Assembly (NCBI GenBank): GCA_013042995.1
Contig: JABDPB010000015.1
Coordinates: 1 to 32,141, forward strand
DNA: 32,141 nucleotides
From: Ignavibacteriaceae bacterium
Lineage (GTDB): Bacteria; Bacteroidota; Ignavibacteria; Ignavibacteriales; Ignavibacteriaceae
Direction of reading: 5' to 3'
Shown: one piece after another, positions 1-6,583 of the stretch
Layout of the letters: the number at the start of each line of letters is the position of its first letter
Numbering within the stretch: the stretch's first letter is position 1
Made by a program: the position numbers and the translations under genes
Notes under the pieces: generated by a model
The model's database searches: none
What the model saw: only the letters and a program-made list of their open reading frames with translations
Told to the model about the DNA's origin: nothing

Positions 1-1043
1 CTTTTATTGCACCAGTGCTTGGCGCAATTGCAGATTACGGTGCGGGTAAAAAGCGTTTTTTAGTATTCTTTACTCTTCTCTGTGTTTTTGGAACTGCATC
101 ACTCTATTTTGTTGGACCCGGAGAAATATTTTGGGGAATATTTTTATTTGTTCTGGCAAATATAGGTTTTGAAGCCGGTTTAGTTTTTTATGATGCATTC
201 CTGCCTGAATTAACAGCATCTAAAAATTTTGGCAGGGTTAGCGGCTACGGTTTTGGAATGGGTTACTTAGGTTCGCTTGCTACGCTTGGAATCGTCTATC
301 CTTTTATCCAATCTGAAATGATAAAAGAAACATTTCCGATAGCAGCGTTATTTTTTCTATTCTTTTCGCTACCATTGTTTTTCTTTCTAAAGGAAAAAAG
401 AACAAAAGTTAGTAGAACTGAATCATTTGTTACTATTGGTTTTCATCGGGTTTGGTCTACAATCACACATCTAAAAAATTACAGAAACCTTTTAACGTTT
501 TTAATAGCTTATTTCTTTTACATAGAAGGTGTTAATACTGTAATATTTTTCTCAGGAAACTATGCAAGCACTACTTTAGGATTTTCAGATACTGATCTGC
601 TAATTTTCTTCATAACAGTGCAGACTACTGCAATATTAGGCTCAATAATTTTAGGTGTTTTGGCAGATAAGATCGGACAGAAAAGAACAATTGTAATTAC
701 TCTTTTTATGTGGCTGATTACTGTTGTAATGGCATTTTTTACTACAGACCAGTTTACTTTTTACATTGTTGGTTTTATTGCAGGAGCTGCTATGGGTTCT
801 TGCCAGTCTGTTAGCCGGAGCTTAATGTCCAGGTTAATTCCACCGGATAGAAAAACTGAGTTCTTTGGTTTTTATTCATTCTTTGGAAAAAGCTCTGCTA
901 TAATAGGACCTTTAACATTTGGTTTTGTAAGCTATTTAACTGGCAGCCAGAGAATTGCAATTATTTCAATTGCGTTTTTCTTTATTGTGGGATTGATAAT
1001 ACTAACTAAAGTAAAAGATCCGCAGATTGCTTCCACTCAATAA
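1..1043 (+). CDS. UMF1-type MFS transporter, 5' end outside window
   Basis: This is an integral membrane transporter of the major facilitator superfamily; the closest match I recognise is the UMF1/Atg22-like group (substrate unknown). The reading frame is open from base 3 (FIAPVLGAIAD...) so the start lies upstream of the window; the GTG at 15 is internal. The visible 347 residues contain roughly nine to ten hydrophobic helices. The segment PVLGAIADYGAGKKR is the cytoplasmic loop 2-3 MFS signature, and a second copy, GVLADKIGQKR, occurs in the C-terminal half, as expected for the two-fold MFS repeat. The protein ends normally with a TAA. It lies directly upstream of the cassette array and is not part of it. 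Family level is secure; the subfamily is less so. Confidence 0.85.
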   Translation, partial: FIAPVLGAIADYGAGKKRFLVFFTLLCVFGTASLYFVGPGEIFWGIFLFVLANIGFEAGLVFYDAFLPELTASKNFGRVSGYGFGMGYLGSLATLGIVYPFIQSEMIKETFPIAALFFLFFSLPLFFFLKEKRTKVSRTESFVTIGFHRVWSTITHLKNYRNLLTFLIAYFFYIEGVNTVIFFSGNYASTTLGFSDTDLLIFFITVQTTAILGSIILGVLADKIGQKRTIVITLFMWLITVVMAFFTTDQFTFYIVGFIAGAAMGSCQSVSRSLMSRLIPPDRKTEFFGFYSFFGKSSAIIGPLTFGFVSYLTGSQRIAIISIAFFFIVGLIILTKVKDPQIASTQ

Positions 1044-1215
1044 TTGCCTTTCTCCAATTGAACATAACACAGAATTAGGTTAAGTTTAAACCAAACTCGT
1101 TGATTACATGGAAGGATGAGTTAGTTTATTAGCTCACTTGAAAATATTTTTTGTATAAAGAATGATATGCTGCAAAAAGTTTCAAAAATATTGAATAACA
1201 GTTGTTTTAACCTGA

Positions 1216-1246
1216 ATATAACATTCCTGCTGAAGGAATGTTATAC
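1216..1246. other. Perfect 12-bp inverted repeat with attC-like ends at array left edge
   Basis: TATAACATTCCT (1217-1228) and AGGAATGTTATA (1234-1245) form a perfect 12-bp stem with a 5-base loop. The outer ends read ATATAAC and GTTATAC, the same boxes that bound the cassettes downstream. No T-run follows, so it is not a typical intrinsic terminator for the transporter gene. A second GTTATAC at 1271-1277 starts the first cassette, preceded by a GTATAA at 1259-1264. It could be a very short attC-like hairpin, an attI-like or secondary insertion site, or a transcript-end hairpin. The rest of 1044-1270 is AT-rich with nothing recognisable. Confidence 0.5.
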
Positions 1247-1293
1247 GGATATTTGGCAGTATAAGTAATAGTTATACATTTTACTAATATATT

Positions 1294-1800
1294 ATGATCA
1301 TAAGAAAGGCAAATGTAGAAGAAAATAAATTACTTAGTGAATTGGCGATTAATTCTAAATCTTATTGGAATTATTCTGAGGAATTCATAGAAGCTTTTCG
1401 AAATGAATTAAAATATTCTAAAAAAGATTTAAATAATCCAAACAACCATTTTGTAGTTGCAGAATTAAAAAACAAAATAATTGGATTTTATGCGCTAGTT
1501 CCATTGGATCAAGATAAATTTGAATTAGAAGCACTTTTCATAGATCCAGAATACATAGGGAAAGGAATAGGTATTGTATTATTTCAAGATGCCAAATCTT
1601 TTGCTACTGTGAAAGGTGTAAAATCAATAATTATTCAAGGAGATCCAAACGCAGAGAAGTTTTATAAGGCAATGGGGTGTAAAAAAATAGGCAATAAAGA
1701 ATCAGAAAGCATACCAGGTCGCTACTTACCATTATTCTCTTATTCTGTTAATAGTGAAAACAATCAGTATATCAAAAATAAAAATAATGACAAAACATAA
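1294..1800 (+). CDS. GNAT family N-acetyltransferase (cassette 1)
   Basis: A cytoplasmic acyl-CoA-dependent N-acetyltransferase of the GNAT fold; the acceptor substrate cannot be told. The 168-residue length is typical. The strand-4/helix-3 acetyl-CoA site is visible as LEALFIDPEYIGKGIGIVLF around residues 78-97, with GKGIG as the pyrophosphate-binding Q/RxxGxG/A turn. The later PNAEKFYKAMGCKKIG (about 118-133) is the usual GNAT C-terminal helix and beta-bulge. The ATG at 1294 lies 17 bases after the cassette start box and has no clear Shine-Dalgarno, common for cassette genes. The cassette ends at the attC site starting at 1812. GNAT proteins are frequent integron cargo, and some modify antibiotics, but nothing here identifies an aminoglycoside enzyme. 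Confidence 0.85.
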   Translation: MIIRKANVEENKLLSELAINSKSYWNYSEEFIEAFRNELKYSKKDLNNPNNHFVVAELKNKIIGFYALVPLDQDKFELEALFIDPEYIGKGIGIVLFQDAKSFATVKGVKSIIIQGDPNAEKFYKAMGCKKIGNKESESIPGRYLPLFSYSVNSENNQYIKNKNNDKT

Positions 1801-1811
1801 GATGTAAAAAT

Positions 1812-1998
1812 GTATAACCCGCAACACAAAGCGACCGCGAAAGCGGTTTGGCATTTTAAGAGTCTTAGGGTTTAACAAAATCGTTTAAAATTGTTGTTAG
1901 GTATAGGTAAGTAAAATAAGTTTTTTTAATTATTGGCTTTTGAGGCTAAAGCTGCGTAGCTGTTTCGGGCGGACGTTTTAGTTGCATTGCCGTTAGGT
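1812..1998 (+). other. attC site 1 (after GNAT cassette)
   Basis: R'' is GTATAAC at 1812-1818 and R' is GTTAGGT at 1992-1998. The left arm (CGCAACACAAAGCGACCGC) pairs imperfectly with the right arm through GCAA/TTGC and CGACCGC/GCGGACG. At 187 bp it is longer than most described attC sites. A second GTTAGGT at 1896-1902 also gives a usable, shorter 91-bp site, so the exact right end is uncertain. The left arm is nearly identical to that of attC site 2. Confidence 0.7.
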
Positions 1999-2024
1999 GT
2001 CATTTAATCAAAAAGGAGACTCTA

Positions 2025-2357
2025 ATGCTAAAATTGGGAAAGCCAAGCAAGATTGTGAGAAATGGATTTGTCCAGCTATATGGCGTCGTGGAGACTCTAT
2101 TGCCAAAATGGGGAGAAACACGCAAGATTGGAAAAAATAGATTCATACAGCTATATGGAGTCGTGACGCTCGTTTTTATTATGCTATCTGCGTCTGTGTT
2201 GGTTAGCTATTTTGTTTTAGATCGACCCCTTACTCTCGGCAGTTTCGTGGGTAGTTTCATTGTCTTCTCAATCATAGGTTATTTTTTCGGAAAGATGTGG
2301 TGGGAAATTGGCGAAAAGAAAGCTGGTTTTAAACTAAACAGAGGAGAAACCGAATAA
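2025..2357 (+). CDS. Small two-helix membrane protein with internal duplication (cassette 2)
   Basis: A 110-residue protein of unknown function, probably in the inner membrane: two hydrophobic segments lie at about residues 46-65 and 71-90, and the tail is charged. Residues about 8-22 (KIVRNGFVQLYGVVE) are repeated at about 35-48 (KIGKNRFIQLYGVV), and the DNA repeats too, so the N-terminus has been duplicated. From memory, short proteins with an RFIxLYGVxxWG-like start are common among integron cassettes; that resemblance is a recollection, not a search. The start is well set by AAGGAG six bases upstream of the ATG. The gene lies between attC sites 1 and 2. Confidence 0.7.
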   Translation: MLKLGKPSKIVRNGFVQLYGVVETLLPKWGETRKIGKNRFIQLYGVVTLVFIMLSASVLVSYFVLDRPLTLGSFVGSFIVFSIIGYFFGKMWWEIGEKKAGFKLNRGETE

Positions 2358-2391
2358 CCCACTGCATTTATCGATCAACAAAATAAAAACC

Positions 2392-2442
2392 GTATAACAC
2401 GCAACTCAAAGCGATCGCTTATTTTATTTGACGATGTTAGAT
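2392..2442 (+). other. Probable attC site 2 (after two-helix protein cassette)
   Basis: R'' GTATAAC (2392-2398) is followed by CGCAACTCAAAGCGATCGC, almost the same left arm as attC site 1. The nearest R'-like box is GTTAGAT at 2436-2442, whose flank (TTTGACGAT) pairs loosely with the left arm. The right half is degenerate, so this site is less certain than the others. The start of the cassette (GTTAGGTG) does not match its end beyond TAAC. Confidence 0.5.
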
Positions 2443-2474
2443 TTTGTGAATTGGTATTTTAATAAAGTTTATTG

Positions 2475-2510
2475 TATTTCGACAAGCTCAGAATAAATTC
2501 TGGACAGAGG
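2475..2510. repeat. Short palindrome-bearing element with TTCGACAAGCTCAG core
   Basis: The stretch contains TTTCGACAAGCTCAG followed by CAGAATAAATTCTG (2489-2502), a perfect 6-bp hairpin with a 2-base loop, then GACAGAG. The core resembles short dispersed intergenic sequences seen in many Bacteroidota-related genomes (from memory). It lies in the leader of the rhodanese cassette and occurs once in this window. Confidence 0.35.
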
Positions 2511-2554
2511 ATTATCGGCAACACCAAAATTTGTAAAAATAGAAAGGACAGACT

Positions 2555-3169
2555 ATGAATACGAAAATACTTGCAGCATCTGCAATGTTGCTCTTTGGTA
2601 GCGTGGTTATAGCACAAGAGAATTCCTACCCTAAAGCTAAAGTCAGTTTCGATGACTTCAAGAACCTTGTCGCCGAAGTTGAGACCCATCGCGAAAAGCG
2701 ATTGATTGATCTCGATACGTTCCTAAAGATGAGCAAGGAACCGGGTGTAATTATTCTGGATACCCGCTCAACTTTTCGTTACAAGCGCATTCGTGTAAAT
2801 GGAGCAAAGCACCTGAGCTTCACAGATTTTACACAGAACAATCTGGCGGAAGTCATTCCTTCCTTCGAGACAATAATACTAATCTACTGCAATAATAATT
2901 TCGATGGTAACCAGACTGATTTTGCATCGAAAGTTGCCTTGCCAATAACTCGCTCAGGCAGCATCATAACTGCACAGTTCAACTCGCAAGAAAAACCGCT
3001 GATGATGGCGCTGAATATCCCAACTTACATAAACCTCTATGGGTACGGTTATCAAAATGTCTATGAATTGAATGAGCTTGTTAATGTAAACGATCCTCGC
3101 ATTAACTTTGAAGGATCGATTGTAGAGCAATCAGAAGAATTGACTCCTGGATTGATTGAGAAAAAATGA
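2555..3169 (+). CDS. Secreted rhodanese-like domain protein (cassette 3)
   Basis: An exported, probably periplasmic, 204-residue protein with one rhodanese-like domain. Residues 1-20 form a signal peptide (ending SVVIAQ). The domain begins near LIDLDTFLKMSKEPGVIILDTRS (50-72), with the family's Dx(R) strand-turn, and the presumed active-site loop is IYCNNNF with Cys112. The family transfers sulfane sulfur or has related roles; the loop here is not the classical CRxGxR, so thiosulfate sulfurtransferase activity is doubtful. The middle insert (SGSIITAQFNSQ...) and the tail after about residue 170 are unrecognised. AAAGGA precedes the ATG. The gene is in its own cassette, closed by attC site 3. 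Confidence 0.75.
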   Translation: MNTKILAASAMLLFGSVVIAQENSYPKAKVSFDDFKNLVAEVETHREKRLIDLDTFLKMSKEPGVIILDTRSTFRYKRIRVNGAKHLSFTDFTQNNLAEVIPSFETIILIYCNNNFDGNQTDFASKVALPITRSGSIITAQFNSQEKPLMMALNIPTYINLYGYGYQNVYELNELVNVNDPRINFEGSIVEQSEELTPGLIEKK

Positions 3170-3187
3170 TTGATGGTAAAATTAATT

Positions 3188-3261
3188 TTTAATCACTGGC
3201 AGTTGTGCATTTGTTCTACATTGTGGTTATGGGCAGCAGCTTAAGCACAATGCCGTTATAC
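3188..3261 (+). other. attC site 3 (after rhodanese cassette)
   Basis: The left inner arm GGCAGTTGTGC (3198-3208) pairs with GCACAATGCC (3245-3254) through ten base pairs and one unpaired G, just as attC arms do. R' is GTTATAC at 3255-3261. The expected R'' box is degenerate (TTTAATC near 3188-3194), so the cassette may no longer be movable. Total about 74 bp, within the usual range. Confidence 0.7.
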
Positions 3262-3314
3262 CACTTGAAATTTTCTAAAAAATTGGAACATTAAAAAAAT
3301 AAGTAGCGCATTTT

Positions 3315-4016
3315 ATGGAAATTAATTCGAGTTCACTAAAGAACACTGCAAGAATTGCTGGCTTACTATATCTTCTGCTTGTCATATCAGGCGTCTTTGG
3401 TATTATGTATATACCATCACAAATTATTATCCCTGGCGATTCTGTTACTACAGCCAAAAATATAATTTCCAATGAATTATTATTTCGCACCGGTGTCCTT
3501 AATGATATTATAAGCAACACTATATTTTTATTTTTGGTTTTGGTTCTTTATCGACTCTTCAAACAAGTAAATGAGAATCAGGCTAAGCTTATGTTTGCGT
3601 TAGTGATAGTACAAATTCCTGCTGTTTTTATGATGGAGGCTTTCAATATTACTTCCCTGATGATTTTAAAGGGTGAAGTATTACAAACATTCGAACCGAG
3701 TCAGAGACAAGATTTAGCAATGCTATTTCTTAAAATTAATGATTATGGAACACTACCATTAGAAATGTTCTGGGGCCTTTGGCTTCTACCATTTGGTCTA
3801 TTGGTTTATAAGTCGGAATTTGTTCCTCGGATATTTGGGATATTGCTTTTGATTGCAGGAATAGCCTATATGATTGCTAGTACTATAGGGATCCTTTTTC
3901 CAAACTACAGTTCATTTGTAAAATATCCCACACTTTTGATTGTAGCAATAGGTGAAATTTCCATAACGCTATGGCTTCTGATTAAGGGAGTTAAGACACA
4001 AAAGCAGAAAATATGA
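3315..4016 (+). CDS. DUF4386 family membrane protein (cassette 4)
   Basis: A 233-residue polytopic membrane protein that I assign to the DUF4386 family; its role is not known. About six hydrophobic helices can be seen, near residues 12-30, 59-80, 91-112, 145-165, 170-192 and 200-222. The opening KNTARIAGLLYLLLVISGVFG is characteristic of this family, as are the loops before helix 2 and the EMFWGLWLLPFGLLVYKS segment. The start ATG has no obvious Shine-Dalgarno. The cassette starts with GTTATACCACTT (3255) and ends with AGTGCGGTATAAC (4036), its reverse complement with one extra base, confirming it as a discrete mobile unit. Confidence 0.8.
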   Translation: MEINSSSLKNTARIAGLLYLLLVISGVFGIMYIPSQIIIPGDSVTTAKNIISNELLFRTGVLNDIISNTIFLFLVLVLYRLFKQVNENQAKLMFALVIVQIPAVFMMEAFNITSLMILKGEVLQTFEPSQRQDLAMLFLKINDYGTLPLEMFWGLWLLPFGLLVYKSEFVPRIFGILLLIAGIAYMIASTIGILFPNYSSFVKYPTLLIVAIGEISITLWLLIKGVKTQKQKI

Positions 4017-4029
4017 TACTTTTAGTGCG

Positions 4030-4252
4030 GTATAACCAACTTTTCCACCCGACCGCTTTCAGCGATTGTGGTTTGTAGCAGTTATAATGTTTTCGTTGTT
4101 CGTTTTAGTTTGCTTTTTAAAGTAATTCAATAAATATAAATTAGTCGCCGTATTTGTGTGGAAAAATAATCACGGCTAAACATAATAAACTTGGCGTTGT
4201 TAGTTAGTTATCCCCTTTCAGGGTGGACGGGTGAAAAGCAACGCCGTTAGGT
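4030..4252 (+). other. attC site 4, very long (after DUF4386 cassette)
   Basis: R'' GTATAAC is at 4030-4036 and R' GTTAGGT at 4246-4252. The inner arms match well: CTTTTCCACCCGACCGC on the left against the reverse complement of GGTGGACGGGTGAAAAG on the right, with a single extra C in the left arm (extrahelical base). At 223 bp it is far longer than typical attC sites (about 55-150 bp); the central part contains a further small hairpin (TTAGTCGCCGT... / CACGGCTAA, 4141-4180). Confidence 0.8.
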
Positions 4253-4265
4253 AGCCAGTTAAGGT

Positions 4266-4553
4266 ATGAGTTATTATTTTATAGCAAATATTAAAATTGA
4301 AGATCAACTTGAGTATCAAAAATATATCAATAAAGTTGATGAAGTGTTTTTTAAATATAACGGTAAATATTTAGCAGTTGATGACAATCCAAAAATTATT
4401 GAAGGTAAATGGAATTATTCGAGAGTTGTAGTTATTGAATTTAAAACTGAGCAAGACTTCAATAAATGGTACGAATCTAATGACTATCAAGAAATACTTA
4501 GGTATAGAATAAATGCTTCATATAGTGACACTGTTTTAATAAAAGGTAAATAA
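4266..4553 (+). CDS. DUF1330 domain protein (cassette 5)
   Basis: A 95-residue cytoplasmic protein with a ferredoxin-like (dimeric alpha/beta barrel) fold of the DUF1330 family; function unknown. The family pattern is clear: a first strand YFIANIKIEDQLEYQKYI, a second strand around GKYLAVDD, then VVVIEFKTEQDFNKWYESNDYQ (residues about 58-78), which is the family's best conserved region, and the closing LRYRINASYSDTVLIKG. Length is the usual one. AAGG lies unusually close to the ATG (one base), so translation initiation may be weak. The cassette ends are a perfect 10-bp match, 4246-4255 with 4590-4599. Confidence 0.85.
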   Translation: MSYYFIANIKIEDQLEYQKYINKVDEVFFKYNGKYLAVDDNPKIIEGKWNYSRVVVIEFKTEQDFNKWYESNDYQEILRYRINASYSDTVLIKGK

Positions 4554-4592
4554 TTTATTAAAATGACAAAAATGTATAATTCACAAAAAGCT

Positions 4593-4780
4593 ACCTAACC
4601 AGCCAATCAACCCGAACGCCTTTGTTGTTGGGTGGTAAATGGTAAATAGAAAGTTTGAAGTTCCTTTTTGGCTTTGTTGTTAAGTGTAGTTTGTAAATGA
4701 AAATTCTTTCAATTTATAATGTTATATAAAAAAATAAAATTGTTGTGTTAGGCTTCGGCTTAGGCACAACACCGTTAGGC
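4593..4780 (+). other. attC site 5 (after DUF1330 cassette)
   Basis: R'' ACCTAAC is at 4593-4599 and R' GTTAGGC at 4774-4780. The left arm AACCCGAACGCC pairs with GGCTTCGGCTT on the right with one extra C on the left side, the attC extrahelical base. Length is 188 bp, again long. The central part is AT-rich without a gene. Confidence 0.8.
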
Positions 4781-4813
4781 TGCTTGATGGCCGCGCATGA
4801 CTCGGAGAAGATT

Positions 4814-5284
4814 ATGGATACACAAAAGTTGATAGCTACATTAGAAGCCGCACCCGGCATTATTATTGGCCTCATCCGCGAGGTGGCGCCCCAGAACCTA
4901 AAGCGCCGTCCTGCACCAAACAAGTGGTCCGCTCACGAGCATGCCTGCCACATATCTATCGGGCAGGACGTATTCCTCTTACGTCTGGAATTGATGCTCT
5001 CTGACCCGCTCCCTCAAATAAAGCCTATGGAACTATCACCGGAGGAGGAGGCCGGCTCACTGTTGAGCGTTGATCTGGACGAAGCGCTAGGCCAGTACAT
5101 GCGGGAACGAGCGCTGGTCGTTAAACGGCTGAAGGAGCTATCTGCTGAGGATTGGCAGAGGACGGCCGAGCATGAAGCGTTCAGCCACTACACGGTGTAT
5201 ATAATGTTCAGGGACTTGCTATTGCACGAGATGCTTCACGCATACAGGATAGAGGAGTTGGTGCTGAAAAAAGATTGGGAGTAA
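4814..5284 (+). CDS. DinB-like (DinB_2) family protein (cassette 6)
   Basis: A cytoplasmic four-helix-bundle protein of the DinB/YfiT group, usually metal-binding; members include thiol-dependent transferases, but the substrate here is unknown. Visible features from the chosen start are NKWSAHEHACHI (about residues 36-47), with the His that normally binds metal, and LLLHEMLHAYRIEEL near the C-terminus, with the closing His pair. Length 156 residues is typical. An upstream ATG at 4745 lies inside the attC site; the ATG at 4814 has GGAG six bases before it and fits the family N-terminus. The gene is visibly richer in G+C than its neighbours, pointing to a different source organism. Cassette ends match over 7 bp. 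Confidence 0.8.
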   Translation: MDTQKLIATLEAAPGIIIGLIREVAPQNLKRRPAPNKWSAHEHACHISIGQDVFLLRLELMLSDPLPQIKPMELSPEEEAGSLLSVDLDEALGQYMRERALVVKRLKELSAEDWQRTAEHEAFSHYTVYIMFRDLLLHEMLHAYRIEELVLKKDWE

Positions 5285-5306
5285 ACAACTGGCTAAACAG
5301 GCCTCT

Positions 5307-5441
5307 GCCTAACAATCGCATCAAGTCGGACTGCAAAAACCTGGTGGTTTTTTTGAGGTTTTATCTTTACATTGAAAAAAAATTGGTAAATGCTACGGAG
5401 CTTCCGGCACTATTGCCGCTGCTTATGCGTCGCCGTTAGGC
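5307..5441 (+). other. attC site 6 (after DinB-like cassette)
   Basis: R'' GCCTAAC (5307-5313) and R' GTTAGGC (5435-5441) are exact complements. The left arm TCGCATCAAG matches the reverse complement of the right arm (CGCATAAG) with one extra C, the extrahelical base. Length 135 bp, within the known range. One of the clearest sites in the array. Confidence 0.88.
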
Positions 5442-5480
5442 GGTATAAATCTTTCTCAAATAAATAGGTGAAAAATAAGC

Positions 5481-5891
5481 ATGTCAAATTATATAATTCC
5501 TACACTAAAATATGATGACGCCTCAGCCGCAATTGAATGGCTATGTCAGGCATTTGGATTCGAAAAACATTTGGTAGTACCTGGCGATTGTGGGAGAATT
5601 GAACATGCCCAGTTAACTTTTCGAGGTAACATGATTATGCTTGGATCAGTCAGAGATACACATTTCGACAAGTTGCAGAAGACGCCACGAGCGGCAGGAG
5701 GAATTGGAACACAGAGTCCCTATATTATTATCGATGATGTCGATGCCCACTATCAGAAGGCTGTATCTTTTGGGGCAGAAATAGTCATGGAGCCGGAAGA
5801 TCAAGGTTATGGTGGGCGTTCGTACTCCTGTAAAGATCCGGAGGGACATTTATGGAATTTTGGATCTTATAATCCATGGGAATCTTCATAA
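5481..5891 (+). CDS. VOC family (glyoxalase/bleomycin-resistance fold) protein (cassette 7)
   Basis: A 136-residue cytoplasmic protein of the vicinal oxygen chelate superfamily, built of two beta-alpha-beta-beta-beta modules. The first module runs from IIPTLKYDDASAAIEWLCQAFGF to about residue 57; the second contains YIIIDDVDAHYQKAVSFGAEI and ends with SYSCKDPEGHLWNFG, the standard VOC closing motif (DPEGxxW). GRIEHAQLTF carries the first likely metal ligands (Glu/His). The subgroup resembles small proteins near bleomycin-binding and PhnB-like proteins, but the ligand is unknown. AGGTG lies about ten bases before the ATG. Cassette ends match perfectly over 13 bp (5435-5447 with 5901-5913). Confidence 0.87.
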   Translation: MSNYIIPTLKYDDASAAIEWLCQAFGFEKHLVVPGDCGRIEHAQLTFRGNMIMLGSVRDTHFDKLQKTPRAAGGIGTQSPYIIIDDVDAHYQKAVSFGAEIVMEPEDQGYGGRSYSCKDPEGHLWNFGSYNPWESS

Positions 5892-5906
5892 GTAGAAAAA
5901 TATACC

Positions 5907-6068
5907 GCCTAACCAGCCGCTCAACACCGACCGCCTTTTGCGGTAGGCTTTTTAAGCGGTTTACATAAATAAATGTAATATGTAATTGTCAAATAATTCA
6001 AAAATAAATTGGTGGTCAGTCACTGCTTGCCATATGTTGGCGGCGGGTTATTTGCAACATCGTTATGT
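5907..6068 (+). other. attC site 7 (after VOC cassette)
   Basis: R'' GCCTAAC is at 5907-5913 and R' GTTATGT at 6062-6068 (contributed by the next cassette, hence the imperfect match). AACACCGACCGCC on the left pairs with GGCGGCGGGTTATT on the right, with one extra A on the left. Length 162 bp. Confidence 0.8.
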
Positions 6069-6085
6069 GAATTAGAAGTTCAGAT

Positions 6086-6490
6086 ATGAATGCTGAAATT
6101 AAAGCAAAGTTTGACAGCTATCCAAAGCATATCAAACCACTTATACTTCAACTGAGAGAAATTGTGTTTAGCATTGCAAAAGATTTTGATTTGGGCGAAG
6201 TAGATGAAACTTTAAAGTGGGGAGAACCGAGCTACCGAGTTAAAAACGGCAGTCCCGTGCGAATGGACTGGAAGCCAAAATCTCCGAATCAATATTTTCT
6301 ATTATTTCATTGTCAAACGAAGCTTGTAGATACATTTCGCGAGTTATATTCTGACTCTTTGGAGTTTGAAGGCAATCGTGCGATCGTGCTAAATGTTGAT
6401 AAAGCTCTCCCAAGACCAATCATCCGGCACTGCATAGAACTGGCTATGAGATACAAAAACATCAAGCATTTACCATTACTTGGTGCATAG
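6086..6490 (+). CDS. DUF1801 domain protein (cassette 8)
   Basis: A 134-residue cytoplasmic protein of the DUF1801/YdhG-like family; function unknown, fold related to the frataxin-like/SufE-like small domains often found as orphan cassette genes. Recognisable parts are the opening YPKHIKPLILQLREIVFS, the central GEVDETLKWGEPSYRV (residues about 36-51), which is the family's best conserved stretch, then YFLLFHCQTKLVDTFRELY and the terminal IIRHCIELAMRYK helix. The start is supported by the position just 17 bases after the cassette start box. Cassette ends match 11 of 12 bases (6062-6073 with 6497-6508). Confidence 0.85.
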   Translation: MNAEIKAKFDSYPKHIKPLILQLREIVFSIAKDFDLGEVDETLKWGEPSYRVKNGSPVRMDWKPKSPNQYFLLFHCQTKLVDTFRELYSDSLEFEGNRAIVLNVDKALPRPIIRHCIELAMRYKNIKHLPLLGA

Positions 6491-6501
6491 ATGGGAAATT
6501 C

Positions 6502-6561
6502 AAATAACAACACAATCAAACCCACTTTCAGACTTTGCACTGTTTGTGGCATCCGTTATAT
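6502..6561 (+). other. attC site 8, short (after DUF1801 cassette)
   Basis: R'' AAATAAC is at 6502-6508 and R' GTTATAT at 6555-6561, giving a 60-bp site, near the short end for attC. CACAATCAAACCCAC on the left pairs with GTGCACTGTTTGTGG-type bases on the right only loosely. The match between cassette ends is the stronger evidence. Confidence 0.75.
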
Positions 6562-6583
6562 GTAAAATATTTAAGGATTAAAA

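Noticed and set aside
1216-1246. Intrinsic terminator for the UMF1 gene
   Set aside because: No T-run follows the stem on either useful side; the similarity of its ends to cassette boxes is more striking. Not fully excluded.
1896-1902. A separate cassette boundary at the first GTTAGGT
   Set aside because: Nothing that looks like a gene lies between it and the next box at 1992; I kept one site but note the ambiguity.
4745-4813. Earlier ATG for the DinB-like gene
   Set aside because: It lies inside the attC site; the ATG at 4814 has a good Shine-Dalgarno and the family's N-terminus.
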